A stretch of DNA of 64,000 nucleotides from Aliamphritea hakodatensis. Its GTDB lineage: Bacteria; Pseudomonadota; Gammaproteobacteria; Pseudomonadales; Balneatricaceae. The stretch is from contig NZ_AP025281.1 of NCBI RefSeq assembly GCF_024347195.1, forward strand, positions 4,340,001 through 4,404,000, written 5' to 3'. Shown here one piece after another: positions 24,425 through 33,229 of this stretch (its first letter is position 1; each line of letters opens with the position of its first letter). Under the pieces are notes generated by a model. That model made no database searches and was not told the DNA's origin. It worked only from the letters and a program-made list of their open reading frames with translations. The translations under genes were made by a program, and so were the position numbers.

Positions 24425-25597
24425 ATGGATCCCCATATCATAGAGTGGTTAAACCTGGCGGTACGCTGGGTACACATGATCACCGGCGTTGCCTGGATAG
24501 GTGCGTCCTTTTATTTTGTCTGGCTGGAGAACCATCTGGAACGCAGCAATCCCCGCGAAGGTTTGTCTGGCGATCTCTGGGCGATTCATGGCGGCGGGAT
24601 TTATCATCTGGAAAAATACACACTGGCACCGCCGCAAATGCCGGAAAAGCTGCACTGGTTTAAATGGGAAGCCTATGCCACCTGGCTGTCGGGCGTTACC
24701 CTGCTGGCGGTGGTTTACTACCTGAACGCCAAGCTGTATCTGGTTGCCCCCGGTTCTGATTTAAGTTCTGCGGCTGCCATCGGTATGGGTGTTGCCAGCC
24801 TGGTGGTTGGCTGGTTCGTCTACGACCTGCTGTGCGATTCGCCGCTGGGTAAAAAACCAGCACTGCTCGGCGCGATCCTGTTCATTCTGCTGATTGCAGC
24901 CGCCTGGGGGCTGTCTCAGGTATTCAGCGGCCGCGGTGCCTTCATCCACGTGGGTGCCATCATAGGTACAATAATGGTGGGTAACGTCTTCCGCATTATC
25001 ATGCCGGCCCAGCGGGCGCTGGTCAGCGCCATTGAAGCCGGCCAGCAACCGGACCCGGCCCTGCCGGCCAAAGGCCTGCTGCGCTCGCGCCACAATAACT
25101 ACTTCACCCTGCCGGTGCTGTTTATCATGATCAGCAACCACTTTCCGAGCACCTATGGGCATGAATATAACTGGCTGATCCTGGCCGGCATTGCCGCCAT
25201 CAGCGTACTGGTACGCCATTACTTCAATACCCGTCACCTGACGCAGAAGTTTGCCTGGACCTTACCGGCCGGTGCACTGGGGATGATCTGTCTGGCCTTT
25301 GTGGTGGCTCCGAAACAGGCGGCGCAGAGCAGTCCGGCGGTCAGTGCTCAGGTGGTCCATGAAATCATCAGCGAACGCTGCAGTGTCTGCCACTCGGATA
25401 CCCCAAGTTATCCGGGCTTCACCAGTCCTCCCGGGGGCTTTGTACTGGATACCATTGAACAGATCTCACAGAAATCTGCACAAATAGAAGCGCAGGCCAT
25501 CACTACCAAGGCCATGCCGCTGGGCAACATCACGCAAATGACTCAGGCAGAAAGGGATCAGATTGCCGCCTGGATCAGTGCCGGTAAGCCCGAGTAA
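24425..25597 (+). CDS. puuD: Membrane urate oxidase PuuD with cytochrome c domain
   Basis: Oxidises urate to 5-hydroxyisourate, passing electrons to the respiratory chain rather than to oxygen directly. The 390-residue protein starts MDPHIIEWLNLAVRWVHMITG. Eight or so hydrophobic segments fill residues 10-290, with conserved histidines and WIGASFYFVWLENHLE. The C-terminus (about 300-390) is a small cytochrome c domain with the haem motif CSVCH. It replaces the soluble uricase, which is absent here. A strong terminator ends the operon. The organism thus couples purine oxidation to respiration. Confidence 0.95.
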   Translation: MDPHIIEWLNLAVRWVHMITGVAWIGASFYFVWLENHLERSNPREGLSGDLWAIHGGGIYHLEKYTLAPPQMPEKLHWFKWEAYATWLSGVTLLAVVYYLNAKLYLVAPGSDLSSAAAIGMGVASLVVGWFVYDLLCDSPLGKKPALLGAILFILLIAAAWGLSQVFSGRGAFIHVGAIIGTIMVGNVFRIIMPAQRALVSAIEAGQQPDPALPAKGLLRSRHNNYFTLPVLFIMISNHFPSTYGHEYNWLILAGIAAISVLVRHYFNTRHLTQKFAWTLPAGALGMICLAFVVAPKQAAQSSPAVSAQVVHEIISERCSVCHSDTPSYPGFTSPPGGFVLDTIEQISQKSAQIEAQAITTKAMPLGNITQMTQAERDQIAAWISAGKPE

Positions 25598-25636
25598 ACC
25601 AGAAAAAAGCATAACCAGAAGGCGATAGCCTGTTAG

Positions 25637-25665
25637 GGTGCTTCCACACGGAAGCACCTTTTTTT
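25637..25665. terminator. Terminator after puuD
   Basis: A 9-bp stem GGTGCTTCC-ACAC-GGAAGCACC followed by seven T residues. It lies between convergent genes; the minus-strand side lacks an A run, so it mainly serves puuD. Confidence 0.85.
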
Positions 25666-25682
25666 ATGCGCGGTGTGTTGCC

Positions 25683-26432
25683 TTACTGAGGCTCAGTAAA
25701 CCCCTGCAGCCAGCCAGGGAAAATCTTCAGTAACTTTTTACTGCTGCGGCTGCCGTCCGACAGCTCAAGAAATGCCGTCCGACAACTGGCCTGTAACGCC
25801 GGTGACAGATTCTTACTCCACAGCGCGCCGGGGTTAACCGCTTCAGTGACGCCCACCAGCTGCAGATCATTATCCCGACGCCATTTATCCGCCAGCGGCG
25901 TGGCAATCACGGCGGCAAAGACATCCTTATGCAGCAACAGGGACATTGCACCGACGCTGGTACGGGTATAGGTAATCCGGTCAGCTTTATGTTCCACACC
26001 GACAGAGGTAAACAGGTCTCGGGCCAGCAGATAACCGGTCACCGATTCCGGCGATAAAAATGCAATCCGCACACCTGACAGCGCCTTAAGGTCCGGTACT
26101 GCTGTCGATCCCCGCACCAGAACACTGGCCGACAGCTCCGCACCGTTAAGCACCTGCAGATTCAGCAACGGCTGATAACCGGAACTGAATTCATGCTCAA
26201 GGGGTGCAAACACCAGCTGTGCATTCAGGTCGTCAGGAAATGCTGCCGCTGTTTTGATATCGCTCACCGGACAACCCTGCTGGTTCAGATAGCGGCTTAA
26301 GTTGTGCAACCTGCGCCCGGATATAGCCCCGCCTTCTGCCGAGCTGACAAACAGGGTTAGCGGTTCAGCGGCCTGCAGCCCGGCCGGTAAACTGCCCAGA
26401 CACAGGAACAGACAAAGTACAGCGTGTTTCAT
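25683..26432 (-). CDS. PhnD/SsuA-type periplasmic substrate-binding protein
   Basis: From ATG 26432 (GGGGGAA upstream) the protein is 249 residues with a signal peptide ending near LPAGLQA. The rest resembles the PhnD / phosphate-phosphonate binding-protein fold: LTLFVSSAEGG, a central LKALSGVRIAFLSPESVTGYLLARDLF (the typical loop around the ligand), and HKDVFAAVIATPLADKW. There is no partner permease or ATPase next to it, so it is an orphan or part of a sensor. It converges with puuD. The ligand cannot be inferred. Confidence 0.75.
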   Translation of the reverse strand: MKHAVLCLFLCLGSLPAGLQAAEPLTLFVSSAEGGAISGRRLHNLSRYLNQQGCPVSDIKTAAAFPDDLNAQLVFAPLEHEFSSGYQPLLNLQVLNGAELSASVLVRGSTAVPDLKALSGVRIAFLSPESVTGYLLARDLFTSVGVEHKADRITYTRTSVGAMSLLLHKDVFAAVIATPLADKWRRDNDLQLVGVTEAVNPGALWSKNLSPALQASCRTAFLELSDGSRSSKKLLKIFPGWLQGFTEPQ

Positions 26433-26801
26433 GGTAATTCCCCCACGGGCAATACTGAGACTGTAGGGGATTTTAAAACACAACCGCTCCCCCACCCCTG
26501 CGCCAGATCAGGCAAACTGCAGGCAAACTCTTTACAACAAGTGCTTTCCTACAAGCTATCTCCTACAAGCCATCTGCTGCAAGCTTTCAGTAACACATCA
26601 TCTGCAGTACACCATCTTCATCTCACAAAAACCGGTTGTCTTCCCGCCCGTGAAATGCCGCACAGCATTCCCCGGCCAGTATCATTAAAATCCCTTATCA
26701 GCCCGATAGTATATTTCCGCTTTGCATTGTTTTTCTGGCCGGTAGTATGAAAACAGACGCCATTTCAGCCCGCCCGAGCGGGCATATATCAGGAAGATAA
26801 T
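26433..26801. other. Intergenic region with a short tandem repeat
   Basis: There is no gene. Three tandem 14-bp units are visible at 26548-26589. The right end supplies the AGGAAGATAAT ribosome site for the cfa gene. Confidence 0.5.
26548..26589 (+). repeat. Three 14-bp tandem repeats
   Basis: The units read CCTACAAGCTATCT, CCTACAAGCCATCT and GCTGCAAGCTTTCA. The first two differ at one position and the third is diverged. They could be a protein-binding array for cfa or simple replication slippage. Confidence 0.5.
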
Positions 26802-27992
26802 ATGATGAATGATAAGGATATCTGTTCGTCCGGCCCTGCGGACATGTCCGGCCAGACGCCGCCGTTTTCCCCGCCCTCACCGCTGGAATCGTACTTCACC
26901 TCACAGCTGAGCAGCGTCGGGATCACCGTTAACGGTTCCAACCCCTGGGACCCGCAAGTGCATAACCCGGCGCTCTGGCTACGGATTCTGAAACAGGGCA
27001 CAGTCGGGCTGGGCGAAGCTTATATGGAAGGATGGTGGGACTGTATCAGCGTCGAAGAACTGATTCGCCGTATTTTAGAAGCCGGGCTGGACCCACACTT
27101 TACCGGACGCCGGATCCCCCTGAAGGAATGGTTCAGCGCCACCCTGTTTAACCGGCAGTCTGTGAAACGCGCTTTTCAGGTCGGCGAACAACATTACGAC
27201 GCCGGAAATGATCTCTATGAAGCCATGCTGGACCCGACCATGGCGTACTCCTGTGGCTACTGGAAAGACACCACCGATCTGCATCAGGCGCAACTGAATA
27301 AATTACGGCTGACCTGCCACAAAGCTCAGCTGTCCGCTGGCGAACATGTCCTGGACATAGGCTGTGGCTGGGGCAGCTTTGCAGAGCTGGCGGCCCGGGA
27401 ATACGGGGTGCGGGTGTGTGGCATTACCGTCTCGGAGCAACAGGAGAAGCTGGCCCGGGAACGCTGCAGGGGGCTGCCGGTGAGTATCCGGTTGCTGGAC
27501 TACCGCAGCCTGCAGGGGCAATACGATAAAGCAGTATCAATCGGCATGTTTGAGCACGTCGGACCGAAAAATTACCTTACCTATATGCACACTGTTCATA
27601 ACTGCCTGAAGGATGAAGGCATCTTTGTACTCCACACCATTGGCAGCGATACCCGTCATCAGGGCACCGATCCCTGGATTGATAAATACATTTTCCCCAA
27701 CGGCGCCATTCCGGCGCTCAGCGAGATCAGTGCTGCTGCAGAACCCTGGTTTGTGATTGAGGATGTGCATAACTTTGGTCAGGATTACGCCACCACACTG
27801 CGCGCCTGGCATCACAACTTTGAACAACACTGGCCACAGCTGCAGGCAAGCTACAGCGAACAGTTTTACCGCATGTGGTCCTACTACCTGAAAACCTGTA
27901 CGGCAGCATTTCAGAGCCGCAGCCTGCAGCTTTATCAACTGGTACTGCGCAAACGGCTGGTGCCCCTGCCCCGCTACCAGAGCCCCAGATGA
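26802..27992 (+). CDS. cfa: Cyclopropane-fatty-acyl-phospholipid synthase
   Basis: Uses S-adenosylmethionine to convert unsaturated acyl chains of membrane phospholipids to cyclopropane rings. The 396-residue protein has an N-terminal lipid-binding region and a SAM methyltransferase domain. Markers are YMEGWWDC near residue 75, HYDAGNDLYEAMLDP and AYSCGYW (about 130-150), the SAM loop VLDIGCGWGSFAELAA near 185, and a stretch from VSIGMFEHVGPKNY on to HTIGSDTRH. DPWIDKYIFPNGAIP and VEDVHNFGQDYATTL-type segments follow. It stands alone, on the strand opposite the next gene. Confidence 0.95.
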   Translation: MMNDKDICSSGPADMSGQTPPFSPPSPLESYFTSQLSSVGITVNGSNPWDPQVHNPALWLRILKQGTVGLGEAYMEGWWDCISVEELIRRILEAGLDPHFTGRRIPLKEWFSATLFNRQSVKRAFQVGEQHYDAGNDLYEAMLDPTMAYSCGYWKDTTDLHQAQLNKLRLTCHKAQLSAGEHVLDIGCGWGSFAELAAREYGVRVCGITVSEQQEKLARERCRGLPVSIRLLDYRSLQGQYDKAVSIGMFEHVGPKNYLTYMHTVHNCLKDEGIFVLHTIGSDTRHQGTDPWIDKYIFPNGAIPALSEISAAAEPWFVIEDVHNFGQDYATTLRAWHHNFEQHWPQLQASYSEQFYRMWSYYLKTCTAAFQSRSLQLYQLVLRKRLVPLPRYQSPR

Positions 27993-28001
27993 ACGGCGCG
28001 T

Positions 28002-29672
28002 TTACACTGCCCCCAGCCGCTGATGCATGTGGATAAACTCCCAGGGTGAAGCTTCCGAACCCCGTTCCGACATCACTTCAATCAGCACCGGCCGGTCTGC
28101 CGCCAGCGCTTTTTCCAGTACCGGTTTAAGCGCCGCAGGCGAGTCCACCCGCCAGGCCTGTACACCACAGCTTTCCGCCATTCTGACAAAATCCGGACTG
28201 GTAATTTCCGAACCGCTGAAACGGCCACCGTATCCCAGTAACTGATCACGGCGCACATTGGTATAGGTACTGTTATTAAACACCAGCGTCACCAGCGCGA
28301 TATTATGCTCTGCGGCGGTAATCAGTTCCTGTGCACCAAACATAAACCCACCATCCCCACAGACCGATACCACCGGCCGCGCCGGATTCGCCACTTTCGC
28401 CCCCAGCGCCGTGGCAAAACCATAGCCCAGATTGCCCTGATACCCGCCTTCAATAAAGGAGCGGGGCCGCAGCACCGGAAAGCCGCCAATCCAGGTGGCA
28501 AACCCCATCTGTGAGACTTCCGGTACATAAATCCCTTCCCGGGGGAGCACCTCACGAATCACATTCAGATAAGACAGCTGCGGCTGCACTTTCTGAATGG
28601 CCCGCCAGGCCACCGCCTTAGCCGTTGCAATGTCATCCAGCCGTTTATGATCCGGTGAATGACCACTCTCAAGCTGTTCAAGGATCAGCCGGCACGCCTG
28701 AGCAGAATCCGCCACAACCGCCTGATCGGGCTGGAAGATATCCATCTGCGCCGGGTCAATATCAATCCGCAGCAGTTTCGGGCCGCCACTGGGCTTCTGC
28801 TCATACTGCATAAACTTATTGGCCCAGTTGAGGTACGGCATCTCCAGCCGGCTGCCAATGCCGATCAGCAGATCCACCTCATCCCACAACTGGCGGGCCG
28901 CCACCGGTGGCACCCCCAGCGGGTGATCTTCAGGCACGATGCCCCGCCCGCTGCGAAAGCCACCCACCGGCGCCGTAATACGTTCAGCCAGCGCCAGCAC
29001 TTCTGCTGCAGCATGCTGTGCGCCCGAGCCGCAGAGGATCATCGGTTTACGGGCCTGCCGGATTAACGCGGCAGCGGCCTTAATCTGTGCCGGATCAGCT
29101 TCGGGTAATGTCGGCATTACCGGCGCAACAGGCGGTTGCAGGCTGCTATTTGCGGCCATGATATCCCAGCACATTTCCACCGTAACAGGCCCCGGCCGGC
29201 CACTCTGTGCCAGCTGAAACGCCCGGTTTACTTCACCGGAAATATCCCCGGGTGAACCGATATGGATGGCATCTTTAATCAGTGTTTTTAAGGTGCCGGT
29301 CTGGTCCTTCAGCTCATGCAGATGCCCCCGCCCCTTGCCGAGGAATGAAGATGGAATCTGCCCGGTCAGGCCGACAATCGGGCTGCAGTTACTCATTGCC
29401 GTACACAGTGCTGCACTGGTATTCAGAATGCCCGGCCCAGGCACCACCGAAAACACTCCGGTTTTACCGGTGGATTTGGCGTAGCCCATCGCCATGTAGG
29501 CCGCCGCCTGTTCATGACGGGGCACCACCAGCCGCAACGGCGATTTATAAATGCCGTCAAAAAGCGGATAAATCTGTGCGCCGGGAATGCCGAAAACGGT
29601 GTCCGTACCGTTGGCCACAACCGCATCAATAATCGCTTCACCGGCCGTTCGTTGCTGTGTCACTGCATCCAC
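28002..29672 (-). CDS. Thiamine-diphosphate-dependent enzyme, acetolactate-synthase-like
   Basis: The 556-residue protein has the three-domain layout of ThDP decarboxylase/carboligases. An N-terminal PYR domain has its catalytic glutamate in VPRHEQAAAYM near residue 55. A central domain has the LCGSGAQHAAAE pattern, and a C-terminal PP domain binds Mg-ThDP through CGDGGFMFGAQE ... VFNNSTYTN near 440-470. I set the start at GTG 29672, because the ATG six codons upstream lies inside an ideal AAGGAGG ribosome site. It is not adjacent to an ilvH-type small subunit, so a biosynthetic AHAS is unlikely. A benzoylformate/phosphonopyruvate-type or sulfoacetaldehyde-related role cannot be separated from sequence alone. 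A LysR gene diverges from it. Confidence 0.85.
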   Translation of the reverse strand: MDAVTQQRTAGEAIIDAVVANGTDTVFGIPGAQIYPLFDGIYKSPLRLVVPRHEQAAAYMAMGYAKSTGKTGVFSVVPGPGILNTSAALCTAMSNCSPIVGLTGQIPSSFLGKGRGHLHELKDQTGTLKTLIKDAIHIGSPGDISGEVNRAFQLAQSGRPGPVTVEMCWDIMAANSSLQPPVAPVMPTLPEADPAQIKAAAALIRQARKPMILCGSGAQHAAAEVLALAERITAPVGGFRSGRGIVPEDHPLGVPPVAARQLWDEVDLLIGIGSRLEMPYLNWANKFMQYEQKPSGGPKLLRIDIDPAQMDIFQPDQAVVADSAQACRLILEQLESGHSPDHKRLDDIATAKAVAWRAIQKVQPQLSYLNVIREVLPREGIYVPEVSQMGFATWIGGFPVLRPRSFIEGGYQGNLGYGFATALGAKVANPARPVVSVCGDGGFMFGAQELITAAEHNIALVTLVFNNSTYTNVRRDQLLGYGGRFSGSEITSPDFVRMAESCGVQAWRVDSPAALKPVLEKALAADRPVLIEVMSERGSEASPWEFIHMHQRLGAV

Positions 29673-29755
29673 CTTATAGCCTCCTTCCATTCAGCATGTG
29701 GCCGAATGCTATGACAGGCATTTGCTATCAACAATTATAAAGATTATTGATCTGA

Positions 29756-29773
29756 TATAACGAAATCGTTATA
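29756..29773. promoter_or_regulatory. Perfect palindrome, likely LysR operator
   Basis: TATAACGA-AA-TCGTTATA, an 18-base inverted repeat with 8-bp arms, lies between the divergent ThDP-enzyme and LysR genes. It is 83 bases upstream of the former and 18 upstream of the latter. The position suits LysR autoregulation and activation of the neighbour. Confidence 0.65.
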
Positions 29774-29791
29774 CATAAGTTTTCAGCACCA

Positions 29792-30748
29792 ATGGCAGCG
29801 ACGATGAACCACAAACAGCTTCACCACTTTCTGGCGGTTACCAGGGCACACAGCATTGCGGCAGCGGCACGGTCGCTGGACGTTGCCCAGCCGGCCCTCA
29901 GCCTGAGCATTTCGAAACTGGAACATGAACTGAAAACCCAACTCTTCACCCGCGGCACCCGAGGCGTCTGCCTGACCGAATCAGGCCAGCTGTTTCACCG
30001 TTATGCACAGGAGGTCATCCGTGGACAGGAGCGCTTACTGGTGGACATCGCCGAGCTGGAAAGTAACCCTAAAGGTACGGTAGTGCTGGCCATGAATCAG
30101 GCCACGGACAATATCCTCGCCCTGCCACTGACCCGGGCTGCGGCAACCCTGTACCCCGGTCTGGATCTGGATCTGCGCACAGGCTTATCTTACGAAGTTA
30201 CCGATATGCTGAAGAACGGCACGGCGGATATCGCCATCATCTACGAAGATGGCAGCGATATTCCCGGCATCCGTAAAGAATTACTGATTCGCGAGTCGAT
30301 GTATTTTCTGAATCAGCGGCCGTCATCCGGTGAAGGGGCCTTACCGGCAGAGATCAGTTTTGCTGAGCTGGCAAACTATGAAGTGGTGACCACCACAGGC
30401 AAGGAGTCGCTGGCGTATATCCTGCAACAAGCGGAAAACCAGACCGGTATCCGGCTCAGAAAACGCCGTCCTTACGGCCAGTTGATGACCAGCCTGCGTT
30501 TTGCCTGCGAAGGACACTGCCGGCTGATTTTACCCTCTTCTGCATTTTATCATCTGGAACCGGCCCCCCTGCTGTGCGCCCAGAAAATTACCGAACCGGA
30601 AATCTACCGCAATGTATATATCGCCACCGACCCGGACCGGCCGGTGCGTAACATCACCCTGCGGCTCACAGAACTGATCCGCCAGTGCACCCGGGAAGAA
30701 TTCGCCAGCGGCCGCTGGCGAGGTATGTTAAATGAACCACAGCGTTAA
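29792..30748 (+). CDS. LysR-family regulator of the ThDP-enzyme gene
   Basis: A LysR protein of up to 318 residues; a more family-like start is ATG 29804, giving MNHKQLHHFLAV. The helix-turn-helix spans about residues 5-62 (AAAARSLDVAQPALSLSISKLEHEL), followed by RGVCLTESG. The effector domain runs from about 95 onward. It diverges from the ThDP enzyme across a perfect 18-base palindrome, so it is the probable regulator of that gene. The inducer is unknown. Confidence 0.88.
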   Translation: MAATMNHKQLHHFLAVTRAHSIAAAARSLDVAQPALSLSISKLEHELKTQLFTRGTRGVCLTESGQLFHRYAQEVIRGQERLLVDIAELESNPKGTVVLAMNQATDNILALPLTRAAATLYPGLDLDLRTGLSYEVTDMLKNGTADIAIIYEDGSDIPGIRKELLIRESMYFLNQRPSSGEGALPAEISFAELANYEVVTTTGKESLAYILQQAENQTGIRLRKRRPYGQLMTSLRFACEGHCRLILPSSAFYHLEPAPLLCAQKITEPEIYRNVYIATDPDRPVRNITLRLTELIRQCTREEFASGRWRGMLNEPQR

Positions 30749-30754
30749 CGGGCG

Positions 30755-31813
30755 TTACTGCGGCATACCTGCCTGTGCCCGCAGGCCCAGAATCCGGCCG
30801 ACGGTTCGGTTCCAGTTTGCCGCACATTCCGGGCCACAGCGGCTGGCCCAGCGGGGCAGAATGACATCCGCCGCCACCTGATCACGGACCACCAGATCAG
30901 ACGCCGACGGCTCCACCAGAGTCATACCGCCGCTTTCTCCTATCTCGCAGGGGCCTGTGGATAAGCAGGCCAGTGCGGTGGCATCCTCAGTCGCGGTTTC
31001 CTGCCACATACGCTCAGTGAGGGTGTCGATTTCCTGCTTTAGCAATGCCTTCTGGGCGTCACTCAGCAAATTCCACTTGGTTCTGTTAATTGCCCCGAAG
31101 GCCAGCCCCCAGCCGACTCTTAACGTAAAGCCGTGGGACGCCACCTTGTACAGCTCGCCGGTATAGGCCGACATCGTGCCGGTAATCACGCAGTCAAACA
31201 CCCCTTTCTTCATCGCCTCAGGGACATCATGAAACGGCGCGCTGACCGGGATCGCCCCGACCCCTTCAACAAAATCCCCCAGGGTCGTCAGGTACACCCG
31301 CACCCGTTTCCCACGCAGGTCTTCAATGCTGTTCACCGGGCTGGTACACCAGATCATCTGGCTGGGAAAGGGATACAGCATCATCAGTTTGGCGTTGTAT
31401 TTTTCCTCAAACGCCCGGGCCAGTGTGGGAAAATACGCATCCGCTACCTGCCGTTGCACAGCAATGTTCTGCACCAGAGAAGACAAATCCGCCCCCTCGA
31501 ATATTTCGCTTTCCGGCACCACATACCCCGGCAGGCCAAAAGCAAAATCAAACACGCCGTTTTTCACCAGCCGCATGATTTCATAGCCCCGCAGGCCCAG
31601 TTCCGTCTGGGGTTTTATTTCACCGATTATCTGACCGCCGGAAACCTCAGCCATGTGCTGATTCCAGAACGGGCCTTCATGTTTCTGGTAGTTGGTAAAA
31701 TATCCCCAGGTACCGACGGCCTTAATAATAATGGTATCACCGGCCAGCAACCGCCCTGCGGACAGCAGGCATATCAGCAACGGGATCAGCAGCAGTTTTG
31801 TGGATAATTTCAT
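30755..31813 (-). CDS. Second TRAP-type substrate-binding protein (DctP family)
   Basis: From ATG 31813 this is a 352-residue DctP-family protein with a signal peptide of about 24 residues ending LLAGDT. Family features are VSGGQIIGEIKPQTELGLRGYEIMRLVKNGVFDFAFG (the domain 1 region), and NSIEDLRGKRVRVYLTTLGDFVEGVGAIPV with the ligand-binding arginine. GVFDCVITGTM follows, and a cysteine pair near the C-terminus (WASRCGPEC) may form a disulfide. It is the last gene of the TRAP operon, after the large permease. It differs clearly from the first DctP, so the transporter may use two binding proteins, or this one may present a different solute. Confidence 0.85.
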   Translation of the reverse strand: MKLSTKLLLIPLLICLLSAGRLLAGDTIIIKAVGTWGYFTNYQKHEGPFWNQHMAEVSGGQIIGEIKPQTELGLRGYEIMRLVKNGVFDFAFGLPGYVVPESEIFEGADLSSLVQNIAVQRQVADAYFPTLARAFEEKYNAKLMMLYPFPSQMIWCTSPVNSIEDLRGKRVRVYLTTLGDFVEGVGAIPVSAPFHDVPEAMKKGVFDCVITGTMSAYTGELYKVASHGFTLRVGWGLAFGAINRTKWNLLSDAQKALLKQEIDTLTERMWQETATEDATALACLSTGPCEIGESGGMTLVEPSASDLVVRDQVAADVILPRWASRCGPECAANWNRTVGRILGLRAQAGMPQ

Positions 31814-31921
31814 GCAGTAACAGCCTTTAAAGCCAGAGGTCACTCCGGATAAACATCAGGTCATCTGATGTTACCCAGAGTAGCCATTATTGAACCGCTT
31901 AGCCATTGCCCGGCGAACGGT

Positions 31922-33226
31922 TTAACTGCTCATCAGCGTGGGCAAATAGAGCACGATGGACGGAAATACCGAAATCAGTACAATCGCCACGGCAATCATA
32001 AAGAAGAACGGCAGCGCCGCTTTCGCCACATAGAGGATGTTTTTTCCGGTCAGTGCCTGAATCACGAACAGGTTAAACCCGACCGGCGGCGTAATCTGCG
32101 ACATTTCCACCACCAGCACCAGAAAGATACCGAACCAGATCAGATCAATATTCGCCTGGGTCACCATGGGCAGTACCACCGAAGTGGTCAGCACGATCAC
32201 CGAGATACCGTCCAGAAAACAGCCCAGCACCACAAAAAATACCGTCAGGCAGATAATCAGCTGTACTGTGGATAAGCCTTGCTCAGCAATCCAGCCGGCC
32301 AGTGCATTGGGAATACCGATAAAGCCCATGGCCAGCGTCAGAAAATGCGCGCCGACCAGAATCAGCCCCAGCATGCAGGAGTTTTTTACCGCCCCGGCCA
32401 CACTGTCGATAAAGCCCTGCCAGCTGAAACTGCCCAGCACTGCAGATAATAACAACGCTCCGGCGACACCAAAGGCAGCCGCTTCCGTGGGCGTTGCCAG
32501 CCCCTGATAGATTGACCCCAGCACGCCGCCAATCAGCATAATGATGGGAATCAGCCTGGTTAAGGACTGCAGTTTCTCCCGGGTACTGTACTCCACAGAG
32601 TCTGCCACCTGTGCGGTACGGCCATTGATGATCGTCCAGCCAATGGTGAATGCCATGAACAGGCCGATCAGTACCATTCCCGGAAAGACACCGGCCAGAA
32701 ACAGCCGGGCAATAGAGACTTCCGCAGAAACTCCGTAAACGATCAGGATGATGGAAGGCGGAATCAGCAAACCCAGCGTTCCGGAGCCCGCCAGGGTGCC
32801 AATCGACATGGTATCGTCATAGCCCCGCTTCGACAGCTCGGGCAGAGTCATCCGGCCTATCGTGGCCGCCGTGGCCGCCGACGAGCCGGATACCGCCGCA
32901 AAAATGCCGCAGCTGAGAATATTCACATGCAGCAGCTTACCCGGCAGCTTGGATAACAGCGGTGACAGCCCTTCGAACAGATCCTGTGATAAGCGGGTGC
33001 GAAAGAGAATTTCCCCCATCCAGATAAACAGCGGCAGAGCGGTCAGTGACCAACTGGTCACGGCACTCCAGGACGAAGTGCCCAGTAACAGCCCGATACT
33101 GTCATTGCCGATCAGGCTCAGGCCAATCACCGAAAGCCCGGTCAGCGTCAGTGCAACCCACACCCCGCTGGTGAGCATCAGCAGCATGCAAACCACCAGA
33201 ATAAACCCGGTTAATGTCATATCCAT
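31922..33226 (-). CDS. dctM: TRAP transporter large permease subunit
   Basis: A 434-residue protein with the twelve-or-more membrane segments of the DctM channel subunit. Conserved segments include LPLFIWMGEILFRT near residue 65, SGSSAATAATIGRMTLPELSKRGYD near 115-140, LAGSGTLGLLIPPSIILIVYG, and TPVGFNLFVIQALTG-like wording near residue 385. It uses the sodium gradient to import the carboxylate-type solute delivered by the periplasmic binding protein. It lies 3 bases after dctQ and before the second binding-protein gene. Confidence 0.94.
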   Translation of the reverse strand: MDMTLTGFILVVCMLLMLTSGVWVALTLTGLSVIGLSLIGNDSIGLLLGTSSWSAVTSWSLTALPLFIWMGEILFRTRLSQDLFEGLSPLLSKLPGKLLHVNILSCGIFAAVSGSSAATAATIGRMTLPELSKRGYDDTMSIGTLAGSGTLGLLIPPSIILIVYGVSAEVSIARLFLAGVFPGMVLIGLFMAFTIGWTIINGRTAQVADSVEYSTREKLQSLTRLIPIIMLIGGVLGSIYQGLATPTEAAAFGVAGALLLSAVLGSFSWQGFIDSVAGAVKNSCMLGLILVGAHFLTLAMGFIGIPNALAGWIAEQGLSTVQLIICLTVFFVVLGCFLDGISVIVLTTSVVLPMVTQANIDLIWFGIFLVLVVEMSQITPPVGFNLFVIQALTGKNILYVAKAALPFFFMIAVAIVLISVFPSIVLYLPTLMSS

Positions 33227-33229
33227 GGT

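Noticed and set aside
31133..31807. A 224-codon plus-strand frame opposite the second TRAP binding protein
   Set aside because: Histidine/proline-rich shadow without signals.
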